From contig JACPVY010000391.1 in NCBI GenBank assembly GCA_016197345.1, positions 1 to 6,477 on the forward strand: a DNA stretch of 6,477 nucleotides, written 5' to 3'. The translations under genes were made by a program, and so were the position numbers. Positions 1 to 6,115 of the stretch are shown in pieces. How positions within the stretch are numbered: the first letter of the stretch is position 1; the number at the start of each line of letters is the position of its first letter. Below the pieces are notes generated by a model. It ran no database searches and was not told the origin of the DNA. It was given only the letters and a program-made list of their open reading frames with translations. Source of the stretch: Burkholderiales bacterium. Lineage in GTDB: Bacteria; Pseudomonadota; Gammaproteobacteria; Burkholderiales; Burkholderiaceae_D.

Positions 1-1
1 A

Positions 2-202
2 CAAGCAATCGAAAAGCGGCGCGAGATCAAAGCACGGCGTGATGCGATCCGCCAAAAGATTGAAGAAAACTCGATTCAACGGGCGCAGGAATTAGCAGAA
101 AAACGCCGCCAACAGGAAGCCGAGGAAAAAGCCGAGCGCGAGCGCAAACGGCGTGAAGAATTAGCCGAACAATTCCGCCAACGGGTGGAAAAAAATCGCT
201 AG
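2..202 (+). CDS. C-terminal fragment of a highly charged, probably coiled-coil protein (5' end outside window)
   Basis: An open frame runs in from the left edge with no stop until TAG at 200-202, giving the last 66 residues of a protein. The composition is extreme: nearly all Glu, Arg, Lys, Gln and Ala, with segments such as KRRQQEAEEKAERERKRREE, no glycine or proline and almost no aromatic residue. That is what a long single alpha helix or coiled coil looks like. Such tails occur on many unrelated envelope and cytoplasmic proteins (for example some small periplasmic DUF4124-type proteins), so the family cannot be named from this piece. The antisense frame over the same stretch is its shadow. 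No clear terminator follows the stop, and a new promoter begins about 20 nt downstream. Confidence 0.8.
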   Translation, partial: QAIEKRREIKARRDAIRQKIEENSIQRAQELAEKRRQQEAEEKAERERKRREELAEQFRQRVEKNR

Positions 203-221
203 GGTAATGGCCAATTAAGTG

Positions 222-250
222 TTGACCTAACAAAATTTCTTTGCGACAAT
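222..250 (+). promoter_or_regulatory. Sigma70-type promoter for the small membrane protein gene
   Basis: TTGACC (222-227) and GACAAT (245-250) are separated by exactly 17 bp; they match the -35 and -10 consensus at 5/6 and 4/6 positions. Transcription would start near 257 and give a leader of about 125 nt before the TTG start at 384. A second possible -10 of extended type, TG-C-TATACC (293-301), lies further down but lacks a good -35. The assignment is by consensus match only. Confidence 0.5.
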
Positions 251-277
251 CTGCCATCTTTTATTTCCGCAAAGAAA
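236..277. repeat. Perfect 10-bp inverted repeat overlapping the promoter
   Basis: TTTCTTTGCG (236-245) and its exact reverse complement CGCAAAGAAA (268-277) are separated by 22 nt, so the arm centres are 32 bp apart, about three helical turns. The left arm ends at the first base of the candidate -10 and the right arm falls just after the predicted transcription start. That placement would suit an operator; an RNA stem is possible only if transcription starts further upstream. No matching regulator is encoded nearby. Confidence 0.5.
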
Positions 278-383
278 CTCTCTTTCTTGGCTTGCTATAC
301 CTTTAACCGAGGAGCCTAGAGGGGGGCTCGACATTTTGCGAATCGACACCCCGTTGTTTGGCCACTGCCCGAAAGGAATAGAT

Positions 384-803
384 TTGTCTGATAGCCCTTA
401 CGCCCCGCCGCAATCTTTTGTCAACCGCGATGCAGAACGCGAGATTGAACCTGTCCCCGAGCAAATCTTAAAAAATATTGATAACGGTTGGAAAGCGGGT
501 GCCGTTTCGACGGTGTTTACTTTTCTTTTTACACTCGTCGGATTATCGGAGTCAAATAAGTATGGCTTCAGCGCGTGGAATTTTTTAGATGTTTTACTGA
601 TCGCTGGTTTGACGATAGGCATCTACAAAAAGAGTCGGGTTTGTGCTGGCGTCATGCTGACTTACTTCATCATTTCCAAAGTCATCATGATCATCGAAAG
701 TGGCCAGCTTCAAGGTGGCGCGATTGGGCTAGTGTTTCTCTATTTTTATGGCAAAGCCTTGCAAGGCACGCTGGATTACCATAAACATATGCAGCAGCAA
801 TAA
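384..803 (+). CDS. Small four-helix inner-membrane protein with PYAPP N-terminus, uncharacterised family
   Basis: A protein of 139 residues, uncharacterised. I start it at TTG 384 rather than the upstream TTG 336. AAAGGA (372-377) sits 6 nt before TTG 384, while no ribosome site precedes 336, and the resulting N-terminus, MSDSPYAPPQ, is a motif often seen at the start of small bacterial membrane proteins. After a polar, charged N-terminal stretch of about 35 residues come four hydrophobic segments at roughly 37-54, 62-80, 84-102 and 110-127, then a short polar tail ending HKHMQQQ. The conserved-looking parts are the GIYKKSR turn after helix 2 and FLYFYGKALQGTLDYHK in and after helix 4. I recall similar unannotated proteins in many proteobacteria, but no function is known to me. 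The gene appears to be monocistronic: it has its own promoter and is closed by a strong terminator. Start choice is fairly sure, function unknown. Confidence 0.8.
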   Translation: MSDSPYAPPQSFVNRDAEREIEPVPEQILKNIDNGWKAGAVSTVFTFLFTLVGLSESNKYGFSAWNFLDVLLIAGLTIGIYKKSRVCAGVMLTYFIISKVIMIIESGQLQGGAIGLVFLYFYGKALQGTLDYHKHMQQQ

Positions 804-872
804 ACACCGCTAGTAGCGCGGGCTATCGGCTCAGCCTGAATGTGCCGATAGCCGCTCTGCTAGGCGTTTTTT
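804..872 (+). terminator. Rho-independent terminator between convergent genes
   Basis: GGCTATCGGC (821-830) pairs perfectly with GCCGATAGCC (844-853) around a 13-nt loop, a 10-bp GC-rich stem. The lower part can extend through AGCG with CGCT and CTAG (810-813) with CTAG (860-863). Six T residues follow at 867-872. It closes the membrane protein gene 18 nt after its stop. It also lies 20 nt beyond the stop of the minus-strand reductase and may act there too, although the U-tract on that side (TTTATT) is poor. Confidence 0.85.
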
Positions 873-891
873 GCGGTCACGAAGACCACCT

Positions 892-1794
892 TCAATCTAC
901 CTCACGCCCACGCGCTGCCTGCAACACCTCAAACCACTGCTCACGCGGCAATTGCAAATGGCAGGCTTGCACCGCTTCCGCCACCGCCGCGATCCGGCTA
1001 GAACCAGTCAGTGGCAGCGGCTTACATGGCAATTGCATCAGCCAAGCATAGACTATCCCCGCTTCCGACATCTTGTATTGCCCTTCAAGCTGGCCCAGCA
1101 CTTTGCGTAGCGCTGGCCGTGCTTCATTGCCAAACAAACGCCCGCCCGCTAGCGCAGACCACAGCATCGGTGACACACCCTGCGCCTGCATTGCATCCAA
1201 ACTACCATCAAACATCGGCTGCAAATGCAGCGGCGACAATTCGATTTGATTTGTCACCAGCGGGAAGAACTGATTCAAGGCATTGAACTGTGCCGTGCTG
1301 AAATTCGAAACGCCAAAGTGGCGCACCTTACCCGCTTGCTGCAACTCGGTGAATGCTTGCGCCACCTCCGCAAAATCCATCAATGGATCGGGCCGATGTA
1401 TGAGCAGCAAATCGAGATAATCCGTCTGCAAATTGCGTAAGCTTTGCTCAGCCGAAGCGATGATATGCGCACGGCTGGTGTCATAACCGTGGCTACGATG
1501 CGCGGGTCGATTTTTAGAAATCAGCTTAATGCCGCATTTGCTGACCAATTCCATACGGTGACGCCAGCCCGGCTCGCGCGCCAACACTTCGCCAAACAAG
1601 GCTTCTACCGTGTAATCGCCATAGATATCGGCGTGATCAAAACTGCTGACGCCCAAATCCAAGCATTGCGCGATGAAATCAGCGCGTTGATTCACACTCA
1701 TCTTCCAATCGGCCATACGCCACATCCCGGCCACAATCCGGGACAGGGACAGACCTTCAGCTTTCAAACTCTGGCGCGGACAATTTTCTAGCAT
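892..1794 (-). CDS. ydhF: NADPH-dependent aldo/keto reductase, YdhF type
   Basis: A (beta/alpha)8-barrel oxidoreductase, expected to be cytosolic and NAD(P)H-dependent, reducing aldehydes or ketones; its physiological substrate is not known. From the ATG at 1794 it has 300 residues, close to the 298 of E. coli YdhF, which it resembles along its whole length (DHADIYG, LVSKCGI, DYLDLLLIHRPDPLMD, GKVRHFGVSNF, EQWFEVLQAA). The AKR tetrad is intact: Asp53, Tyr58, Lys86 and His133, and the GSSRI segment near 263-267 fits the cofactor phosphate-binding region. ATG 1794 is preferred because GGAG (1803-1800) lies 5 nt ahead of it and the N-terminus then aligns with YdhF. ATG 1806 is an alternative; it overlaps the stop of the upstream DUF885 gene as TGATG but has no ribosome site. 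Either way the two minus-strand genes are very probably co-transcribed and translationally coupled. Confidence 0.93.
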   Translation of the reverse strand: MLENCPRQSLKAEGLSLSRIVAGMWRMADWKMSVNQRADFIAQCLDLGVSSFDHADIYGDYTVEALFGEVLAREPGWRHRMELVSKCGIKLISKNRPAHRSHGYDTSRAHIIASAEQSLRNLQTDYLDLLLIHRPDPLMDFAEVAQAFTELQQAGKVRHFGVSNFSTAQFNALNQFFPLVTNQIELSPLHLQPMFDGSLDAMQAQGVSPMLWSALAGGRLFGNEARPALRKVLGQLEGQYKMSEAGIVYAWLMQLPCKPLPLTGSSRIAAVAEAVQACHLQLPREQWFEVLQAARGREVD

Positions 1795-1805
1795 AGGCGC
1801 TCCCA

Positions 1806-3791
1806 TCAATGATGCGCTTTCGCTGCTGGTTCGTCTTTTTTACCCTCTTCGGCTTTTTTCTCTTCGCCTTTTTTCGCATGCATTTTTTGATGCTTCTCTT
1901 TCATTTCTTTCGACATCATGCCGCTATGTGCCGCTGCTGGTGCCGCCGCTGCCGCCGATGTAGATGCCATCATCAGCTCACGTATCATCGGCACCGGCGC
2001 GCTACCATAACTTAAGAATTGCTCATGGAATTGCTTCAAATCGAATTTCGCACCGAGCTGCTGACGACGTTCTTCGCGTAGCGCCATGATCGCGCTATAG
2101 CCGCTGTAATAACTGGCCAATTGCACCGAACTCAATTGCGCCCGCCGCCATTTGCCCGACGCTTCCGCCTCACTTTGGAAGGCGTCACGCATCATCAACC
2201 GCATCGCATCTTCTTTGCTGAGATTTTGCACATGGATGCCATAGTCCAAAATCGTGTTGCAGATCGCACGCAAATTCCACTTCGAATACATCAGCCACAT
2301 TTCCGGCGCGTTGTCGCCATAGCCGGATTCCATCATCATCCGTTCGCCATACACCGCCCAGCCTTCAATCATGGTGCCATTGCCAAACAGGGTTTTGATG
2401 AGGGATGGCGATTTATTCGCATACACCAATTGCGTGTAGTGTCCCGGAATTGCTTCGTGAATGCTGAGGATTTGCAAAATCCAATGGTTGTATTCGCGCA
2501 GATGGCTTTCCGCCTGTTCTGGCTTCATATCTGTCATTGGCGAGACGTTGTAGTAAGTGCGATCTTGTGGCCGATAAGGGCCGGGCGCTTCGATACTAGC
2601 GACCGAGAAACCGCGTTCATATTCGGGTGTGTCCCGCACTTCGAGCGGCTTGCTGGCGTCTTGCCCTAATAGATTTTTGTCGATCAACCATTTCTGCAAA
2701 ATCGGCAGTTGTTGGCGCACCTCTTCGACAAATTTATCCGGCGTTGTATGTTTTTCTGAAAGCTTATCGATCATCAGGCCGATTTTGGCGACGCGATCTT
2801 GCGGCTTAGCGGTGTTAGCCAGATACTTCGGCCACAATTCGTCGGTGATTTTATCCATCCGCGCCAGCATTTCTTCTTTTGCCTGCAATGCGCGCTGGTA
2901 AATTTGCTCCCCCGTCAATCCTGATTGAATTTGCAGTGCAAATTTCTCTTCATACATTTCTTTACCGATGCGGAAAGAACGCTTCGCTTCACCACGCGCC
3001 ACCACGCTACGCAACCAACTGACATATTCTTCCACCGCCTTCAAAGCGGCCTCGGTGCGGCTTGCAAATTGCTGCTTTTGCGCAGCGCTGAGCTTCGACG
3101 CTTGTGCCTGCTTATTACCTTCCTTCAACACTTGAATTGCGCCAGCGCTTTGCTGAATCGCTAATTCGGTGTGCTCTAGCGTCGGGTTATCGATACTGGC
3201 GCGCGCGGCGACATAGTAGGCAGGCACGTTTTGCAAGCGTTGCAAGAATTTTTGCAAACGCACTTCTTTCGCCGCAAATTCTGTGTTTAATAACAAATCA
3301 AACGCGCCAGCGACGTTGTAATTCGATGGATTCCATGCATATTCTTTGAACTTGGTTAATTCCCAATTCGCGGCTTTCAATTGGTTTTGCAAAATGGCTA
3401 AATCGGTGCGTTCGCGTGGCGAGAGTTGCGCTGGATCAAGCTTAGCAAAGCGCGCTAACCAACGTTCGTTAAACGCTAATTGGCGCGCACGATCTGCCGC
3501 ATCCGGGATAGTTAATTGCGCCGCACCTTCGTATTTGCCGACATACATCGCCCATTCCGGCTGATTGCGCCACAAATCCGCCAAAAACTCTTTACCGAGC
3601 TTCGTCATTTGCGCATCCTGCGGCGCCGCTTGCGCACCAGTGTCCGCCATTTTGTGCATCATCGTATGCTCCGCTTTCGCTGGTGGAGAAGTTTCTGCGG
3701 CATTTGCCGCAGCGGTGATTGACATAGCGCCTAATAGTCCAACTAGGCCAACAGAAGCAAGAATGGGCGACGCGAAGAGAGATTTTTTCAT
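1806..3791 (-). CDS. Exported DUF885 family protein, predicted zinc metallopeptidase
   Basis: A protein of 661 residues from ATG 3791, probably periplasmic. The N-terminus MKKSLFASPILAS plus a hydrophobic core to about residue 28 is a Sec signal peptide, with likely cleavage after Ala-Asn-Ala31; there is no lipobox cysteine. A TTG at 3812 would add seven residues and spoil the signal n-region; neither start has a clear ribosome site. The DUF885 signature is present: HEAIPGH at 445-451, a gluzincin-like HExxxGH motif, with EGWAVYGE at 476-483 probably supplying the third zinc ligand. Family members are annotated as putative peptidases; substrate unknown. About 50 residues beyond the usual end (609-661) form a low-complexity tail rich in Ala, then Lys, Glu, Met and His, ending AKAHH. 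A shorter Met/His patch, HTMMHKM, follows the signal peptide (42-48). First gene of a two-gene unit with the aldo/keto reductase. Confidence 0.9.
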   Translation of the reverse strand: MKKSLFASPILASVGLVGLLGAMSITAAANAAETSPPAKAEHTMMHKMADTGAQAAPQDAQMTKLGKEFLADLWRNQPEWAMYVGKYEGAAQLTIPDAADRARQLAFNERWLARFAKLDPAQLSPRERTDLAILQNQLKAANWELTKFKEYAWNPSNYNVAGAFDLLLNTEFAAKEVRLQKFLQRLQNVPAYYVAARASIDNPTLEHTELAIQQSAGAIQVLKEGNKQAQASKLSAAQKQQFASRTEAALKAVEEYVSWLRSVVARGEAKRSFRIGKEMYEEKFALQIQSGLTGEQIYQRALQAKEEMLARMDKITDELWPKYLANTAKPQDRVAKIGLMIDKLSEKHTTPDKFVEEVRQQLPILQKWLIDKNLLGQDASKPLEVRDTPEYERGFSVASIEAPGPYRPQDRTYYNVSPMTDMKPEQAESHLREYNHWILQILSIHEAIPGHYTQLVYANKSPSLIKTLFGNGTMIEGWAVYGERMMMESGYGDNAPEMWLMYSKWNLRAICNTILDYGIHVQNLSKEDAMRLMMRDAFQSEAEASGKWRRAQLSSVQLASYYSGYSAIMALREERRQQLGAKFDLKQFHEQFLSYGSAPVPMIRELMMASTSAAAAAPAAAHSGMMSKEMKEKHQKMHAKKGEEKKAEEGKKDEPAAKAHH

Positions 3792-3917
3792 GATGGCGGC
3801 AATCTGTTTCAATCTGATTAAAAAGTAACGGAGGACGTAGCAGCGGCGAACTGAATAGCGCGCTACAAGGATGGTACGAAGACGTTAGCATGCGCTGCGT
3901 TTCTTTTTGCAGCCAGC

Positions 3918-3947
3918 ATCATCGCAGGATTTTCCAATTTATGCCAA
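3918..3947 (-). promoter_or_regulatory. Candidate promoter for the DUF885-reductase unit
   Basis: Read on the minus strand, TTGGCA (3947-3942) is followed after 18 bp by GATGAT (3923-3918), matching the consensus at 5/6 and 4/6 positions. It would start transcription near 3911 and leave a leader of about 120 nt before ATG 3791. Its -35 overlaps the left outer arm of the long palindrome. Based on consensus match only. Confidence 0.3.
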
Positions 3948-4003
3948 ATGTTCTGGATTGCCGCTAAATGTCTCAGTATTTAGCGCTAATCCAGCCGTTT
4001 GGC
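3943..4003. repeat. 61-nt imperfect palindrome between divergent genes
   Basis: Three nested pairs of arms are exact reverse complements: GCCAAA (3943-3948) with TTTGGC (3998-4003), CTGGATT (3953-3959) with AATCCAG (3988-3994), and CGCTAAAT (3962-3969) with ATTTAGCG (3978-3985). They are separated by small internal loops (4 by 3 and 2 by 2 nt) and an 8-nt centre. That gives 21 paired bases per arm. No T-run follows on either side, so it is not a standard terminator. It ends 3 nt before the extended -10 of the yedI promoter and overlaps a candidate promoter of the opposite unit. It may be an operator, a mobile palindromic element, or a structured leader. Confidence 0.75.
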
Positions 4004-4006
4004 CGA

Positions 4007-4015
4007 TGCTATACT
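4007..4015 (+). promoter_or_regulatory. Extended -10 promoter of yedI
   Basis: TG-C-TATACT (4007-4015) is an extended -10 with a 5/6 match to TATAAT. The -35 position (about 3987-3992) has no good match and lies inside the right half of the palindrome; extended -10 promoters tolerate a weak -35. The start would be near 4022, about 25 nt before the yedI start codon. Confidence 0.55.
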
Positions 4016-4046
4016 GCTTGCCTATTTGTGAACGAGGGAGTTTGCT

Positions 4047-5003
4047 ATGGCCGGAACCAGCCTATTGCTATTAATTGATGATATCGCCACCACCTTAGAT
4101 GATGTGGCCTTAATGGCAAAGGTCGCTGCCAAGAAAACAGCCGGCGTACTCGGTGATGATCTTGCCTTGAATGCCGAACAAGTTGCAGGCGTGCAAGCCG
4201 AACGCGAATTACCCATCGTGTGGGCGGTTGGTAAAGGCTCACTGATCAATAAACTGATTTTGGTGCCGCTCGCGCTCGCGCTGAACGCCTTTGCGCCGTG
4301 GGCCGTGTTGCCTTTATTGATGCTAGGTGGTGCCTATCTGTGCTTTGAAGGCTTTGAAAAAGTCGTCCACACGTTTTGGCCCGAGCAAGAAGTCGGTAGT
4401 GCGCTAGAAACCGACGAAGACGATGATCCCGCCAATTTCAACGGCGATATTGCCAGCTTTGAAAAAGAAAAAGTCAAAGGCGCAATTCGCACCGATTTTA
4501 TTCTTTCCGCTGAAATCATCGTGATCACGCTAGGCACGGTTGCTACCGCGAGTTTTATGCAACAACTCATTGTGTTAGCTGGCATTGGCTTTGTGATGAC
4601 CGTCGGCGTGTATGGCTTGGTCGCGGCGATTGTCAAACTCGATGATGGTGGTTTGATTTTATGCCGCCGCGCGGCGCAACCAAACGGCGCACGCTGGCAA
4701 CATGGGCTAGGGATGCTGATGCTCTCGGCAGCGCCGAAGCTGATGAAATTCCTCGCCATCGCTGGCACGATAGCGATGTTCACCGTGGGCGGTGGTATTT
4801 TGACGCATGGCATCCCACCATTACACGATGCGATCCACACGCTCACCCACACGCATTTGCATAGCGTGGGTGAAATCGCGGTGGTCGGGCCTGTGCTACT
4901 TTCCTTGCTAGGAATCTTGCTCGATGCAGCGGTCGGCGTGGTCACTGGTGCTGCTGTGCTAGTGGGCGTGTCGGCAGTGCAAAAAGTGCGCAGTAAAGCA
5001 TAA
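4047..5003 (+). CDS. yedI: Inner-membrane protein YedI (DUF808 family)
   Basis: A polytopic inner-membrane protein of 318 residues, slightly longer than E. coli YedI (305), which it matches closely: MAGTSLLLLIDDIATTLDDV, AAKKTAGVLGDDLALNAEQV, ELPIVWAVGKGSLINK and KGAIRTDFILSAEI are family hallmarks. Function is unestablished; no enzyme motif is visible. A conserved amphipathic N-terminal part (1-65) precedes hydrophobic segments at about 67-82, 84-101, 151-168, 173-197, 233-254 and 275-310. Between segments lie an acidic linker (113-135, with EDDDP) and a His-rich loop at 254-272 (His254, 260, 264, 268, 270, 272). The start is secure: GGAG (4037-4040) lies 6 nt ahead of ATG 4047, and the N-terminus aligns with YedI from residue 1. 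It heads a two-gene unit with the hydrolase 23 nt downstream and has its own extended -10 promoter. Confidence 0.95.
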   Translation: MAGTSLLLLIDDIATTLDDVALMAKVAAKKTAGVLGDDLALNAEQVAGVQAERELPIVWAVGKGSLINKLILVPLALALNAFAPWAVLPLLMLGGAYLCFEGFEKVVHTFWPEQEVGSALETDEDDDPANFNGDIASFEKEKVKGAIRTDFILSAEIIVITLGTVATASFMQQLIVLAGIGFVMTVGVYGLVAAIVKLDDGGLILCRRAAQPNGARWQHGLGMLMLSAAPKLMKFLAIAGTIAMFTVGGGILTHGIPPLHDAIHTLTHTHLHSVGEIAVVGPVLLSLLGILLDAAVGVVTGAAVLVGVSAVQKVRSKA

Positions 5004-5026
5004 GCACCACTCTTTGGCTGCGCTAT

Positions 5027-5923
5027 ATGAATGCACTATTTTCACGTTTGGGCGATTATCTTTTGCAAAAAGCGCTGGCGGCGGAATGCCAGCAAGCGGG
5101 GCTGACGCCCGCTTCTGCACCACTCTCATTCGGCCAAATCGCCTACTTGCACAACGCACAAACTGCGGGCGAGGCGGTGGTGCTACTGCACGGAGCCACG
5201 GCTGACAAAAGTTCGTGGGCACGCTTTGCTAAATTTCTTGGTAAGCGTTATCGGCTCTTGGTGCCGGATTTGCCTGGACATGGCGCTAGCGTTGTCGATA
5301 TGGCACTTGACTATAGCATCCACGCCCAAGCAGAACGTTTGTTGGAATGGTTTGCCCAGCTTGGTTTGCAACGCCTGCATTTGATCGGTAATTCTATGGG
5401 CGGCACGCTCGCCCTACATCTCGCCGCACACCATCCGCAAAAAGTCGCCTCACTGGTGTTGATCGACACGGCTGGCATAGAATCGCGCCCTAGCTGGTTG
5501 CGTCAGCATGCGACGGCGACTGGTCAGAACCCGATGATCAACGTCAATAGCGTCGCCGATTACCGTGCGATGATGCGCATTGGCATGGCGAAGCTACCGT
5601 ATATTCCCGGCTTCTTGCTCGCTGCCCTAACGCGCGTCTTCATACAGCGCAAGGCCATCAATCAAAAGATTGTGCAAGATATCGAACGCGATCTCGATCA
5701 AAAAAGCACACTGTCGCAGATTCAAGCGCCAAGCTTGATTATTTGGGGTGCGCTAGACAAAGTACAGCATGTGGCCGACGCTGATTTTTTACAGCAGCAG
5801 CTCGCCAACAGCAGCAAACTCATTTTAGAAAATATCGGCCATGTGCCAATGGTGGAAGCCCCTAAACAAGTGGCCGAGGCGTGTAGCGCTTTTCTCGCCA
5901 AACATAGCAGGGAAAATCGCTAA
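5027..5923 (+). CDS. Alpha/beta-fold hydrolase, lipase/esterase-like
   Basis: A 298-residue alpha/beta hydrolase with every element of the active site. VVLLHGATAD (51-60) carries the HG oxyanion turn, DLPGHG (81-86) is the usual strand-4 motif, GNSMGG puts the nucleophile at Ser123, GALDK gives the acid Asp244, and GHVPMVE gives the base His272. A variable cap region lies at about 150-225. The overall pattern resembles serine hydrolases annotated as lipases or esterases and the meta-cleavage hydrolases; substrate cannot be told from sequence. There is no convincing signal peptide, although the first 20 residues form a possible amphipathic helix (MNALFSRLGDYLLQKALA), so it is cytoplasmic or membrane-associated. 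ATG 5027 lies 23 nt after the yedI stop, so the two are probably co-transcribed, yet no clear ribosome site precedes it. Translation may depend on coupling to yedI. Confidence 0.92.
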   Translation: MNALFSRLGDYLLQKALAAECQQAGLTPASAPLSFGQIAYLHNAQTAGEAVVLLHGATADKSSWARFAKFLGKRYRLLVPDLPGHGASVVDMALDYSIHAQAERLLEWFAQLGLQRLHLIGNSMGGTLALHLAAHHPQKVASLVLIDTAGIESRPSWLRQHATATGQNPMINVNSVADYRAMMRIGMAKLPYIPGFLLAALTRVFIQRKAINQKIVQDIERDLDQKSTLSQIQAPSLIIWGALDKVQHVADADFLQQQLANSSKLILENIGHVPMVEAPKQVAEACSAFLAKHSRENR

Positions 5924-5948
5924 CGCACGCTACCGTTTTTCGTAGGGA

Positions 5949-5965
5949 GGGCAACTCCGTTGTCC
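5949..5965. repeat. REP-like hairpin 1
   Basis: GGGCAAC (5949-5955) faces GTTGTCC (5959-5965) over a 3-nt TCC centre; six of seven positions are Watson-Crick and one is a G-T pair. It is preceded by CGTAGGGA (5941-5948), a lead-in typical of intergenic palindromes in many proteobacteria. It sits 25 nt after the hydrolase stop and has no T-run. Related copies occur at 6074-6087 and 6098-6115. Confidence 0.6.
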
Positions 5966-6032
5966 ACGGCAGTAGACCTCGAACTTTACATAGTAATTTT
6001 CACAAATTTTTATAATTAAAAGTTGCTAATTA

Positions 6033-6054
6033 CATCAAAATTTGGTGTTTTTTT
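6033..6054 (+). terminator. Possible rho-independent terminator of the yedI-hydrolase unit
   Basis: CATCAAA (6033-6039) can pair with TTTGGTG (6041-6047), leaving a tight loop and one G-U pair, and is followed at once by seven T residues (6048-6054). The stem is short and AT-rich, and it lies 110 nt after the hydrolase stop, so it would be a weak terminator. No better candidate is seen nearer the gene. Confidence 0.4.
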
Positions 6055-6073
6055 ACGATACTTCAAATCCGTA

Positions 6074-6087
6074 GGCAACAAGTTGCC
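6074..6087. repeat. REP-like hairpin 2
   Basis: GGCAAC (6074-6079) and GTTGCC (6082-6087) are exact reverse complements over a 2-nt centre. The unit is preceded by CCGTA (6069-6073), so CGTAGG is shared with hairpin 1. It is 10 nt from hairpin 3, and the two could fold as a pair. Confidence 0.6.
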
Positions 6088-6097
6088 CGAACACCGA

Positions 6098-6115
6098 CGG
6101 ACAACATGTTGTCCG
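6098..6115. repeat. REP-like hairpin 3: perfect 18-bp palindrome
   Basis: CGGACAACATGTTGTCCG is a perfect self-complementary 18-mer. It shares the GG-n-CAAC / GTTG-n-CC core with hairpins 1 and 2, and is followed by CCCATACG, whose TACG mirrors the CGTA that opens hairpin 2. Together, 6070-6123 reads as a two-hairpin unit with inverted outer ends. Confidence 0.65.

Noticed and set aside
312..329. GAGCC/GGCTC hairpin in the leader of the membrane protein gene considered as a riboswitch
   Set aside because: A single 5-bp stem with a G-run in the loop, no conserved riboswitch core recognised, and it lies more than 50 nt before the chosen start.
1444..1791. Plus-strand open frame of 115 codons opposite the aldo/keto reductase
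   Set aside because: It lies wholly antisense to the catalytic N-terminal half of a clear reductase and has no ribosome site or family resemblance.
1915..1960. GC-rich alternating tract coding for the Ala-rich segment, considered as a separate repeat element
   Set aside because: It is simply the alanine codon run within the DUF885 C-terminal tail and does not extend outside the reading frame.
2121..2669. Plus-strand open frame of 182 codons inside the DUF885 gene
   Set aside because: Antisense shadow: rich in His, Arg and Phe as expected from the complement of the real coding frame, with no recognisable motif.
3592..3891. Minus-strand open frame of 99 codons over the start of the DUF885 gene
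   Set aside because: It overlaps the signal-peptide region of a well-supported gene in another frame, has a random-looking composition rich in Cys, Arg and Ser, and has no ribosome site.
4334..4945. Minus-strand open frame of 203 codons opposite yedI
   Set aside because: Antisense shadow of a strongly conserved YedI reading frame; the Ser/Thr/Pro-rich composition arises from complementing hydrophobic codons.
5985..6016. Possible promoter TTTACA with perfect TATAAT
   Set aside because: The spacer is 20 bp and the region is extremely AT-rich, so a TATAAT by chance is likely. No gene follows closely, and a probable terminator lies 17 nt downstream.
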